6,945 nt of DNA, taken from assembly GCA_012839395.1 (NCBI GenBank), contig DUNJ01000031.1:1-6945 (forward strand). Direction: 5' to 3'. The notes under the pieces were generated by a model. The model was given only the letters and a program-made list of their open reading frames with translations. It was not told the origin of the DNA and did no database searches. Made by a program: the position numbers and the translations under genes. Of the stretch, positions 1-5,652 are shown piece by piece. Each line of letters opens with the position of its first letter. The stretch's first letter is position 1. The DNA comes from Tepidimicrobium sp. (GTDB taxonomy: Bacteria > Bacillota > Clostridia > Tissierellales > Tepidimicrobiaceae).

Positions 1-1124
1 ATGTACCTAAATTGAAGGATGTGGATATAATATGCGAGGTATTGGCTTCTTTAGGTGCAAAGGTAGAATTTTTGGATGAGGGAATTATAAGGATAAATTC
101 TGCTAATATAGATAATTATGAGACCCCCTATGAGCTTATGAGCAAGATGAGGGCTTCTTTTTTGGTGATGGGACCATTATTGACCCGGCTAGGCAAGACT
201 AAGACTTCATTGCCCGGAGGCTGCGCTATTGGAACTAGGCCCATAGATCTACATCTTAAAGGATTTAGGGCACTAGGGGCTACAATAGATGTAGATCATG
301 GAGATATTGGGGCCTATGCTGAAAAGCTTATTGGGGATAGGATATATTTGGATTTTCCCAGTGTTGGGGCTACGGAAAACATAATGATGGCTGCAGTTAT
401 GGCGGAAGGGGAAACCATAATAGACAATGCTGCTATGGAGCCGGAAATAGTGGATTTGGCCAACTTCTTAAACAAGATGGGTGCCAATGTCAAGGGAGCG
501 GGGACTAGCAGTATAAGGATCAAGGGGGTGGAAAGGTTAGGGGGAGCTACTCACTCCATAATACCGGATAGGATAGAGGCTGGAACGTTTATGGTGGCCG
601 CAGCTATAACCAAAGGGGATATATTGGTGGAAAACGTGATAACCAGCCATATAAAGCCTATAATAGCGAAGCTTAGAGAGGTAGGATGCCAGGTCCATGA
701 AAATGAGGACAAGGTTAGAATAATAGGGCCAGAACGGTTGAAGGCCACAGATATCAAGACCCTTCCATATCCAGGCTTTCCCACCGATATGCAATCCCAG
801 TTTATGGCTCTTATGTGTGTAAGCGAGGGCACCAGCGTAGTGATAGAGACGGTATTCGAAAATAGGTTTATGCATGTAGATGAGCTAAAGAGGATGGGAG
901 CCGATATTAAGATAGATGGAAGATCTGCCATAATACAAGGGGTGGATAGCCTTATGGCAGCCCCAGTTAAAGCTACAGACCTAAGAGCAGGGGCTGCATT
1001 GGTATTGGCGGGGTTGGTATCCGATGGGGTGACCGAGATTGGAAATATATATCATATAGACAGGGGATACGATGGAATAGAAAATAAGTTTATCCAGCTG
1101 GGGGCTAGGATATATAGGGTATAA
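1..1124 (+). CDS. murA: UDP-N-acetylglucosamine 1-carboxyvinyltransferase MurA, 5'-truncated by the window edge
   Basis: MurA transfers enolpyruvate from PEP to UDP-GlcNAc, the first committed cytoplasmic step of peptidoglycan synthesis. The reading frame is open from base 3 and begins VPKLKDVD, which in full-length MurA lies about 40 residues from the start. The N-terminal SGAKNA segment with the conserved lysine is therefore outside the window, and the TTG at 12 is not a start. Visible family landmarks are the catalytic-loop cysteine in [14 protein letters not shown] (Cys codon 222-224, E. coli Cys115), [18 protein letters not shown] with the active-site Asp (codon 786-788, E. coli Asp305), [12 protein letters not shown] with the substrate Arg (codon 984-986, E. 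coli Arg397), and the C-terminal [12 protein letters not shown]. Having Cys rather than Asp in the loop predicts fosfomycin sensitivity. The position upstream of spoIID matches B. subtilis murAA rather than its second paralogue. No terminator follows, so readthrough into spoIID is possible. Assignment is very secure; only the paralogue name is inferred. Confidence 0.97.
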   Translation, partial: VPKLKDVDIICEVLASLGAKVEFLDEGIIRINSANIDNYETPYELMSKMRASFLVMGPLLTRLGKTKTSLPGGCAIGTRPIDLHLKGFRALGATIDVDHGDIGAYAEKLIGDRIYLDFPSVGATENIMMAAVMAEGETIIDNAAMEPEIVDLANFLNKMGANVKGAGTSSIRIKGVERLGGATHSIIPDRIEAGTFMVAAAITKGDILVENVITSHIKPIIAKLREVGCQVHENEDKVRIIGPERLKATDIKTLPYPGFPTDMQSQFMALMCVSEGTSVVIETVFENRFMHVDELKRMGADIKIDGRSAIIQGVDSLMAAPVKATDLRAGAALVLAGLVSDGVTEIGNIYHIDRGYDGIENKFIQLGARIYRV

Positions 1125-1129
1125 TATAT

Positions 1130-1159
1130 AACATATAGCCATATGCTCTTGCATACAAT
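1130..1159 (+). promoter_or_regulatory. Candidate sigma-E promoter of spoIID
   Basis: The -10 element CATACAAT (1152-1159) matches the B. subtilis sigma-E consensus CATACAHT at all positions. Fourteen bases upstream lies AACATATA (1130-1137), which shares the CATAT core of the -35 consensus GKMATATT (5 of 8). The spacing is normal for sigma-E. Transcription would begin near 1166, about 25 nt before the spoIID start codon. spoIID is a classic sigma-E gene in B. subtilis. The match was made by eye from remembered consensus sequences. Confidence 0.7.
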
Positions 1160-1165
1160 TTATAT

Positions 1166-1175
1166 AAAGACAGTG
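1166..1175 (+). promoter_or_regulatory. Possible SpoIIID-binding box at the spoIID start site
   Basis: AAAGACAGTG matches the SpoIIID consensus WWRRACARNY at 9 of 10 positions; the last base is G instead of a pyrimidine. It sits just downstream of the sigma-E -10 element, over the expected transcription start, where a bound regulator would repress. SpoIIID represses spoIID in B. subtilis, and spoIIID is encoded 2 kb downstream here. The consensus is degenerate, so a chance match remains possible. Confidence 0.4.
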
Positions 1176-1177
1176 CA

Positions 1178-1185
1178 AGAGGGGG
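1178..1185 (+). promoter_or_regulatory. Ribosome binding site fixing the spoIID start
   Basis: AAGAGGGG (followed by one more G before the A at 1186) lies a few bases upstream of the ATG at 1191. The in-frame ATG at 1143 lacks such a site and lies upstream of the candidate -10 promoter element, so this site decides the start. Confidence 0.7.
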
Positions 1186-1190
1186 ATGGG

Positions 1191-2222
1191 ATGAAGAGGA
1201 TAGGCATATATTATACTATGGCAGCACTTATAATAATAGTATTGATACCGGCCATAATAGTTAAGACGTTCAATTTTATTCCCAGCAGGGGTAAGGGATC
1301 ATCTAATGACTCTAAAACCATCTTGCAAAAGGGTAAAAAAATAGGCATAGGGGATGGGATTAGGGTTTATGATACCAGAACCCAAGAGGTTAGGGAGATG
1401 GAGCTGGAGGAATATGTAAAAGGGGTGGTAGCAGCGGAGATGCCTGCAGAATTTCATATAGAGGCGTTGAAGGCTCAGGCTGTTGCTAGCAGAACCTATG
1501 CCCTAAGCCGGGTAAGAGATTATGCAGAAGGGCATCCGGATCATAGTAAGGCCCCACTTTGTACAGGCATCCATTGTCAGGCCTATCTAACTTTGGATGA
1601 GCTTATAAACATCCATTCCAGGGATTGGAAGGAAAAGTATTGGCCCAAGATCGAAGAGGCGGTGGAATCCACCAAGGGTCAAGTTCTATATTACAAAGGG
1701 GAATTGATAGAGCCTTTATACCATTCCACCAGTGGCGGTATGACCGAGGATTCCATGGATGTATTTGCGGTAGATAGGCCCTATTTAAAGGCTGTCTCAA
1801 GCCCCTACGAGGAAGAGGCACCTAAGTTTAAAAGTCTGGTTACCCTGACAGGGGATGAATTTGTGGAGAAGCTGTCATCAAAGTATCTAAATTCTAATAT
1901 TACTAAGGAAAATCTATCTGAAAAGATTAAACTGGTGGAGAAATCTAAAAGTGGTAGGATTAAAAAGATCGCCATAGATGGAACCGTTATAGATGGTGGA
2001 GAGATAAGGGAGCTGTTTGAGCTGAATTCCACCAATTTCACTATTACATATAACCCTAAGAACAATATAGTGGAGATAGAAACTATAGGCTATGGACATG
2101 GGGTTGGTATGAGCCAGTGGGGGGCTAATGGGATGGCCAAGCAGGATAAAAACTATAAGGATATACTTAAGCATTACTACACAGGTATAAAGATAGACCA
2201 ATTTAAAGAGGGAAGGGATTAG
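1191..2222 (+). CDS. spoIID: Stage II sporulation protein D (SpoIID), septal peptidoglycan lytic transglycosylase
   Basis: SpoIID is a mother-cell membrane protein that, with SpoIIM and SpoIIP, degrades septal peptidoglycan and drives engulfment. It cuts glycan strands after SpoIIP removes the stem peptides. From the ATG at 1191 the product is 343 aa, the length of the B. subtilis protein. Residues 1-4 are polar/basic, and about 5-26 form one N-terminal membrane anchor. The catalytic glutamate is Glu83 in VVAAEMPAEF, equivalent to B. subtilis Glu88. LCTGIHCQAY (Cys124, Cys129) is the conserved Cys pair linked to zinc in clostridial homologues. YHSTSGGMTEDS (178-188) and GYGHGVGMSQWGANGMA (300-316) are SpoIID/LytB-family signatures. 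The gene lies 66 nt after murA, has its own sigma-E promoter candidate and ends at a strong terminator. It appears intact, and identification is secure. Confidence 0.96.
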   Translation: MKRIGIYYTMAALIIIVLIPAIIVKTFNFIPSRGKGSSNDSKTILQKGKKIGIGDGIRVYDTRTQEVREMELEEYVKGVVAAEMPAEFHIEALKAQAVASRTYALSRVRDYAEGHPDHSKAPLCTGIHCQAYLTLDELINIHSRDWKEKYWPKIEEAVESTKGQVLYYKGELIEPLYHSTSGGMTEDSMDVFAVDRPYLKAVSSPYEEEAPKFKSLVTLTGDEFVEKLSSKYLNSNITKENLSEKIKLVEKSKSGRIKKIAIDGTVIDGGEIRELFELNSTNFTITYNPKNNIVEIETIGYGHGVGMSQWGANGMAKQDKNYKDILKHYYTGIKIDQFKEGRD

Positions 2223-2260
2223 CCTATCTGAGAGTAGGTGAAAGTCATATTAATAGAATT

Positions 2261-2314
2261 ATAAAGGGCTTTTCATAACTTATAAATAAGTTGTGAAAAG
2301 CCCTTTATTTTTTT
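2261..2314 (+). terminator. Strong intrinsic terminator after spoIID
   Basis: A nearly perfect inverted repeat pairs 2261-2281 with 2288-2308: 15 uninterrupted pairs, one T-G wobble, then 5 more pairs around a 6-nt loop (ATAAAT, 2282-2287). A T-run follows (2308-2314, then GTTTTT). The stem is much longer than usual for an intrinsic terminator and should isolate spoIID from spoIIQ. The A/T-rich outer stem may also work weakly on the - strand. Confidence 0.92.
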
Positions 2315-2320
2315 GTTTTT

Positions 2321-2351
2321 GTGTATTAAATAGGCAAAAGTGGAAACAATA
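2321..2351 (+). promoter_or_regulatory. Candidate sigma-F promoter of spoIIQ
   Basis: The -10-like GGAAACAATA (2342-2351) satisfies the sigma-F consensus GGNNANANTW. The -35-like GTGTATT (2321-2327) contains either GTGTA with a 16-nt spacer or GTATT with a 14-nt spacer, each 4 of 5 to GYWTA. Transcription would start near 2357, leaving a leader of only about 15 nt. spoIIQ is a sigma-F gene in B. subtilis. The -35 begins directly after the T-tract of the spoIID terminator. Confidence 0.55.
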
Positions 2352-2357
2352 TCTATT

Positions 2358-2366
2358 GGAGGTGGG
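2358..2366 (+). promoter_or_regulatory. Ribosome binding site fixing the spoIIQ start
   Basis: GGAGGTGGG precedes ATG 2371 with 4-8 nt spacing, depending on which G-run is taken as the core. The open frame extends upstream to a GTG at 2293, but that codon lies inside the terminator stem and upstream of the candidate promoter, so 2371 is the start. Confidence 0.8.
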
Positions 2367-2370
2367 AGAT

Positions 2371-3108
2371 ATGAAGGATAAGTTTCCCAAAATATTTGCT
2401 AAAAGGGAATTTTATATCGTACTATTTATTTGCATATTTGCATTGGCTATTACGGGGGTGATGGCGTCCAGGGGAGGTTTTAAGAAACAAAAAAAGGAAG
2501 ACCTATCTCAGGAGGACTTTATGATAGTACCGGAAGAGGAACCTGCTTTAGAGGCAACCCAAATGGAAAAAGAGGACAGGATTGCCGAAGAGGATGAACG
2601 CAAGGAAGAAGAGGATATAGAATTTGTCGAGGATGAGGAGGTAGCACCAAAAGAAGAAGTGGAGCAGGAACCTACGTCCAATATAGAAGGAATGTTGCCA
2701 CCAGTGGATGGGGATATAGGTTTTGACTTTGCTCAGGAAGATCTAATCTATTCGGAAACCCTAGAAGAGTGGACTACTCACGAGGGAATAGATATATTTG
2801 CCAAGGAAGGACAAGAGGTTAAGGCAGCCTTATCGGGACAGATAAGTGAGGTATATGAAGACGAACTTTGGGGAATGGTAATAATACTGGATCACGGAGA
2901 TGGTCTACTCACCAAGTATGCAAACCTAGCTACCATCGATATGGTGCAGGAAGGGACTAGGGTTGAAAAAGGAACTGTAATAAGCAGGGTGGGTACCACC
3001 GCAGCAATAGAGATGATCATGGAACCCCATGTCCATTTCGAGGTGATCAAGGATGGGAAAAGCGTGGATCCAAAAGATTATATACCCGAATTCAGCCATT
3101 TAAAGTGA
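2371..3108 (+). CDS. spoIIQ: SpoIIQ-like M23 (LytM) peptidase, forespore side of the engulfment channel
   Basis: SpoIIQ is made in the forespore, spans its membrane and binds mother-cell SpoIIIAH across the intermembrane space, forming the SpoIIQ-SpoIIIA channel. The 245-aa product has basic residues 2-12, a membrane helix at about 14-32, an extremely acidic linker at about 43-103, and a C-terminal LytM domain at about 112-240. The M23 metal and catalytic ligands look complete: HxxxD is His137-Asp141 (HEGID), a further His175 lies in LDHGDG, and HxH is His220/His222 (EPHVHFEV). As in C. difficile SpoIIQ, and unlike the degenerate B. subtilis protein, enzymatic activity is plausible. Identity as SpoIIQ rests on domain layout, position between spoIID and spoIIID, and the sigma-F-like promoter. 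A generic M23 peptidase is the alternative but unlikely here. A Glu/Asp-rich stretch this long is unusual. Confidence 0.88.
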   Translation: MKDKFPKIFAKREFYIVLFICIFALAITGVMASRGGFKKQKKEDLSQEDFMIVPEEEPALEATQMEKEDRIAEEDERKEEEDIEFVEDEEVAPKEEVEQEPTSNIEGMLPPVDGDIGFDFAQEDLIYSETLEEWTTHEGIDIFAKEGQEVKAALSGQISEVYEDELWGMVIILDHGDGLLTKYANLATIDMVQEGTRVEKGTVISRVGTTAAIEMIMEPHVHFEVIKDGKSVDPKDYIPEFSHLK

Positions 3109-3117
3109 TGATTATTT

Positions 3118-3147
3118 GTTCTAATAGGAAATTATAGCGCATAGATA
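3118..3147 (+). promoter_or_regulatory. Weak sigma-E-like promoter candidate upstream of spoIIID
   Basis: CATAGATA (3140-3147) matches 6 of 8 positions of the sigma-E -10 consensus, and GTTCTAAT (3118-3125), 14 nt upstream, matches 5 of 8 of the -35. spoIIID is sigma-E-dependent in B. subtilis and no terminator is seen after spoIIQ, so a mother-cell promoter is expected in this 89-nt gap. This is the best site I found, but it is poor. Confidence 0.25.
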
Positions 3148-3197
3148 TTTATAAAGACTCAAAACCCAAATTCAAGTTCAAGGGGGGTTATACTCAG

Positions 3198-3479
3198 GTG
3201 AAGGATTATATAGAGGAAAGGGCATTGGAGATTGCAGAATATATAATAGATGAAGAAGCCACCGTAAGACAGGCAGCAGGTGTTTTTGGAGTTAGCAAAA
3301 GCACCGTACATAAAGATGTTACAGAACGTCTCCCAAAGATAAACCCTCTGATAGCAACCATGGTAAAAAAGGTTTTACAAAAGAACAAGGCCGAAAGGCA
3401 CATTAGGGGTGGCAAAGCGACTCGATTAAAATACATGACAGGTCCCGTAAGGGACCTTTTTACCTTTTTAATAAAATAA
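3198..3479 (+). CDS. spoIIID: Sporulation transcriptional regulator SpoIIID
   Basis: SpoIIID is the small mother-cell DNA-binding protein that activates and represses sigma-E genes and supports the switch to sigma-K. The 93-aa product begins at GTG 3198, about 10 nt after AAGGGGGG (3180-3187). DYIEERALEIAEYI opens the protein. The helix-turn-helix lies at about 22-45 with the signature FGVSKSTVHKDVTERLP, and the basic DNA-contacting helix is HIRGGKATRLKY (68-79). Both strongly resemble B. subtilis SpoIIID. After Tyr79 the sequence stops resembling the family: the last 14 residues (MTGPVRDLFTFLIK) are encoded through an intrinsic-terminator hairpin, and the TAA stop lies downstream of the first T-tract. 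The ancestral protein may have ended near residue 80. Identification is very secure; the true C-terminus is not. Confidence 0.95.
   Translation: MKDYIEERALEIAEYIIDEEATVRQAAGVFGVSKSTVHKDVTERLPKINPLIATMVKKVLQKNKAERHIRGGKATRLKYMTGPVRDLFTFLIK
3440..3461 (+). terminator. Intrinsic terminator lying inside the 3' end of spoIIID
   Basis: AGGTCCC (3440-3446) pairs perfectly with GGGACCT (3451-3457) around a GTAA tetraloop of the stable GNRA class. TTTTT (3457-3461), then ACC and a second TTTTT (3465-3469), follow. This has the form of a factor-independent terminator, yet the spoIIID stop codon is at 3477-3479. It would separate sporulation transcripts from the downstream mreB-flagellar unit. Confidence 0.8.
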
Positions 3480-3511
3480 AGCTGAATTTTGGCTTAATAT
3501 AGAAAAAATTA

Positions 3512-3520
3512 TGATATACT
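3512..3520 (+). promoter_or_regulatory. Extended -10 promoter candidate for the mreB-flgFGJ unit
   Basis: TGATATACT combines an extended TGN motif (3512-3514) with a sigma-A -10 TATACT (3515-3520, 5 of 6 to TATAAT). No good -35 stands 16-18 nt upstream; TTGGCT at 3489-3494 is too far (20 nt), so activity would rely on the extended -10. Transcription would begin near 3527, about 20 nt before the mreB start. The site follows the spoIIID terminator, consistent with independent vegetative expression. Confidence 0.55.
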
Positions 3521-3545
3521 AAACTATATACGTCGAGGGGAGGTA

Positions 3546-4583
3546 ATGGATGTGGTTGCTTTTAGAACCGATTTGGGTATAGATTTAGGAACATCTAGCA
3601 TATTGGTATATGTAAAGGGTAAGGGAATAGTACTGAATGAACCTTCAGTAGTTGCCATAGATCAGAATAGTGGAAAGTTCTTGGCAGTGGGGGAAGAAGC
3701 CAGGCGGATGCTTGGGAGGACCCCGGGGAATATAAGGGCTATAAGACCTATGAGGGATGGAGTAATATCCGACTACAACATCACCGAAAGGATGCTTAAA
3801 TATTTTATCAGCAAGGCCATAGGAAGGACCTTATTTAAACCTAAGGTAATAGTGTGTGTGCCAAGTGGGATAACGGAAGTGGAAAAGAGGGCGGTGCTTG
3901 AAGCTAGTAACCATGCTGGTGCTAACAAAACCTTCCTAATTGAGGAGCCGATAGCTGCGGCTATTGGGGTGGGGGTAGATATTACGGAACCTAATGGAAA
4001 TATGATATTGGATATAGGTGGAGGTACCACGGATGTGGCCGTAATATCCTTAGGTGGTATAGTGATTAGTAGTTCTATAAAAATAGCAGGGGATGAATGC
4101 GACAATGCCATAATAAGATACTTAAGGCAGGAGCATAATGTGATGGTAGGGGAGAGGACGGCGGAGAGCTTGAAGATGAATATAGGAACCGTATATCCCA
4201 GGGAAAAGGAAGTATATATGGATGTAAGGGGCCGGGACCTGGTATCTGGATTACCTAAAACCATAAAGGTCTCCTCCAGCGAGATGCTAGAGGCTATGGC
4301 AGAACCTGCAGAACATATAGTAACTACCATTCACTCCGTGCTAGAGAAAACACCTCCAGAATTAGCTTCGGATATTGGAGATAGGGGAATAATGATGACT
4401 GGTGGAGGGGCCTTGTTATATGGGATGGACAAGTTGATTTCCAAAAAGACCGGAATAGATGTCCATATTGCAGAGGATCCAATAGGATCTGTAGCCGTTG
4501 GCACCGGAAAAGCCTTAGATTGGATCCATCTATTGAACAGCGATTCGATAGATTCCGAGAGTATAAATATGGATAAAAGATAG
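3546..4583 (+). CDS. mreB: MreB/Mbl-family rod-shape-determining actin
   Basis: A bacterial actin that forms membrane-associated filaments guiding lateral cell-wall synthesis by the elongasome. The 345-aa product has the actin nucleotide-binding motifs: phosphate-1 GIDLGTSS (11-18), IEEPIAAAIG (132-141), phosphate-2 LDIGGGTTDV (155-164) and adenosine-binding TGGGALLYGMD (285-295). Position between spoIIID and flhO/flhP-type genes is that of B. subtilis mbl, but segments such as CVPSGITEVEKRAV and the GERTAESLKMNIG region read more like MreB, so the subfamily is uncertain. Start ATG 3546 follows GAGGGGAGG (3535-3543); GTG 3552 is an in-frame alternative with better spacing to GGAGG and would remove two residues. 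A polar tail of about 15 residues extends past the fold. The extended -10 promoter lies just upstream, and flgF starts 17 nt after the stop, implying cotranscription. Confidence 0.94.
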   Translation: MDVVAFRTDLGIDLGTSSILVYVKGKGIVLNEPSVVAIDQNSGKFLAVGEEARRMLGRTPGNIRAIRPMRDGVISDYNITERMLKYFISKAIGRTLFKPKVIVCVPSGITEVEKRAVLEASNHAGANKTFLIEEPIAAAIGVGVDITEPNGNMILDIGGGTTDVAVISLGGIVISSSIKIAGDECDNAIIRYLRQEHNVMVGERTAESLKMNIGTVYPREKEVYMDVRGRDLVSGLPKTIKVSSSEMLEAMAEPAEHIVTTIHSVLEKTPPELASDIGDRGIMMTGGGALLYGMDKLISKKTGIDVHIAEDPIGSVAVGTGKALDWIHLLNSDSIDSESINMDKR

Positions 4584-4600
4584 ATTAGGGGGAGGATTTA

Positions 4601-5641
4601 ATGAATAGGGGATTGTATATAGGAGCTACTTCATTAATAGCCAACCAAAGGAGATTAGAGGCTTTATCCAACAACTTAGCTAATACCAACACTACTGGTT
4701 TTAAAAGGGACATGCTGTTGGCCGAAAGCTTTCCAGAAAAGCTATTGTCCAAGATAAACGATATAAGAATTCAACCAAGGGCCAGGGGAGAAGGAATTAC
4801 CTATGAGGTAGATGAAGGGATACATAGGGCTAGAACCGATAGCGGGTACTTTGTAATCGAGACCCCAATGGGAAATAGCTATGTAAAGGATATTCAATTT
4901 ACCATAGACGATGATGGATACTTGAGGACCTTTTATCAAGATGGTAGGGGTGATTTAAAGACCGATTATGAAAACTATATAGTGGATAGAAACGGAAATA
5001 GGCTCCAAGGAGCGGGGGACCTGGAAGCCCTTCTTCAGGGGGCTATATATAACCCACCCCATCATGTAGTTGGAACAATGGGAGCAGGGGTAAAGGTCCA
5101 AAAGATGGTTATAGACTTTACCCAAGGGAATGCAATGGAGACGGGCGGAAAATATGACCTAGCCCTAACCCAATCCGGTTTTTTTAAGGTGATTGGAGAG
5201 GATGGAATGACCTATTATACTAGAGATGGTTCCTTTATGGTGGATAACCAAAATAGGCTTACTACCTCTAGGGGCGAAATAGTTCAAGGTATTGGGGGAT
5301 CTATCTATATAACTGGGGAAGATGTTGTCATAGATTCTAACGGCAGGGTTATGGTGGATGGAACTATAGTAGGTATTCTGGATATAGTGGATTTAGAAAA
5401 TAGAGAATTCTTGCGGAAGATAGGGGACAACCTATTTGCCATGGCTGAAGGAGTAGCCCCAATAGAGATACCTTATCAAGGGGAAGTATTACAGGGCTAC
5501 TTGGAGGGATCCAATGTAAATGCAATCAACGAAATGGTGGAGATGATTACATTGCTCAGGGATTTTGAAGCTGGGCAAAAGGCGATTAGGGTTCAGGATG
5601 AAATGCTTGAAAAATCTGCAAATGAAATAGCGAGGATATAG
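4601..5641 (+). CDS. flgF: Flagellar basal-body rod protein FlgF (FlhO-like), enlarged
   Basis: A proximal-rod subunit of the flagellar basal body, exported by the flagellar type III system without a cleaved signal. The 346-aa product has the N-terminal rod motif (LSNNLANTNTTGFKRD, 22-37) and the C-terminal heptad helix QGYLEGSNVNAINEMVEMIT (298-317) followed by AGQKAIRVQDEML. Between them is the usual hook/rod beta-domain at about 165-232 (TQGNAMETGGKYDLALTQSG, then FFKV). Usual FlgF/FlhO proteins are about 250-270 aa. The excess lies at about residues 66-155 and appears to contain a second copy of the beta-domain motif (SGYF at 81-84, resembling SGFF at 192-195). ATG 4601 has a strong site, GGGGGAGG, five nt upstream of it after one A. 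It is linked to mreB and followed by flgG, whose ribosome site overlaps its stop. The FlgF versus FlgG label rests on gene order and divergence. Confidence 0.9.
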   Translation: MNRGLYIGATSLIANQRRLEALSNNLANTNTTGFKRDMLLAESFPEKLLSKINDIRIQPRARGEGITYEVDEGIHRARTDSGYFVIETPMGNSYVKDIQFTIDDDGYLRTFYQDGRGDLKTDYENYIVDRNGNRLQGAGDLEALLQGAIYNPPHHVVGTMGAGVKVQKMVIDFTQGNAMETGGKYDLALTQSGFFKVIGEDGMTYYTRDGSFMVDNQNRLTTSRGEIVQGIGGSIYITGEDVVIDSNGRVMVDGTIVGILDIVDLENREFLRKIGDNLFAMAEGVAPIEIPYQGEVLQGYLEGSNVNAINEMVEMITLLRDFEAGQKAIRVQDEMLEKSANEIARI

Positions 5642-5652
5642 GAGGGTGAGAT

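Noticed and set aside
1143..1190. Upstream in-frame ATG for spoIID (would add 16 residues)
   Set aside because: It lies upstream of the candidate sigma-E -10 element, has no ribosome site, and the added residues precede the usual membrane anchor. ATG 1191 has a clear ribosome site and gives the family length.
2293..2370. Upstream in-frame GTG for spoIIQ
   Set aside because: This codon and those following are the descending arm and T-tract of the spoIID terminator. ATG 2371 has a strong GGAGGTGGG site and a typical basic-then-hydrophobic N-terminus.
3108..3137. Nine-codon open frame overlapping the spoIIQ stop (TGATG), a possible counterpart of the short usd frame upstream of B. subtilis spoIIID
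   Set aside because: No convincing ribosome site, very short, and no recognisable similarity; an overlapping TGATG alone is common by chance.
3171..3182. Tandem TTCAAG repeat upstream of spoIIID
   Set aside because: Only two 6-bp copies next to the ribosome site; too short to mean anything without conservation.
3773..4330. Long antisense open frame of about 185 codons inside mreB
   Set aside because: It is an opposite-strand shadow of a well-conserved actin gene, produced by the codon bias; the translation resembles no family and there is no ribosome site.
4500..4600. Sigma-D promoter for flgF in the 3' end of mreB
   Set aside because: I looked for TAAA-N15-GCCGATAT and found only loose partial matches such as GCGATTCGATAG without a correctly spaced TAAA.
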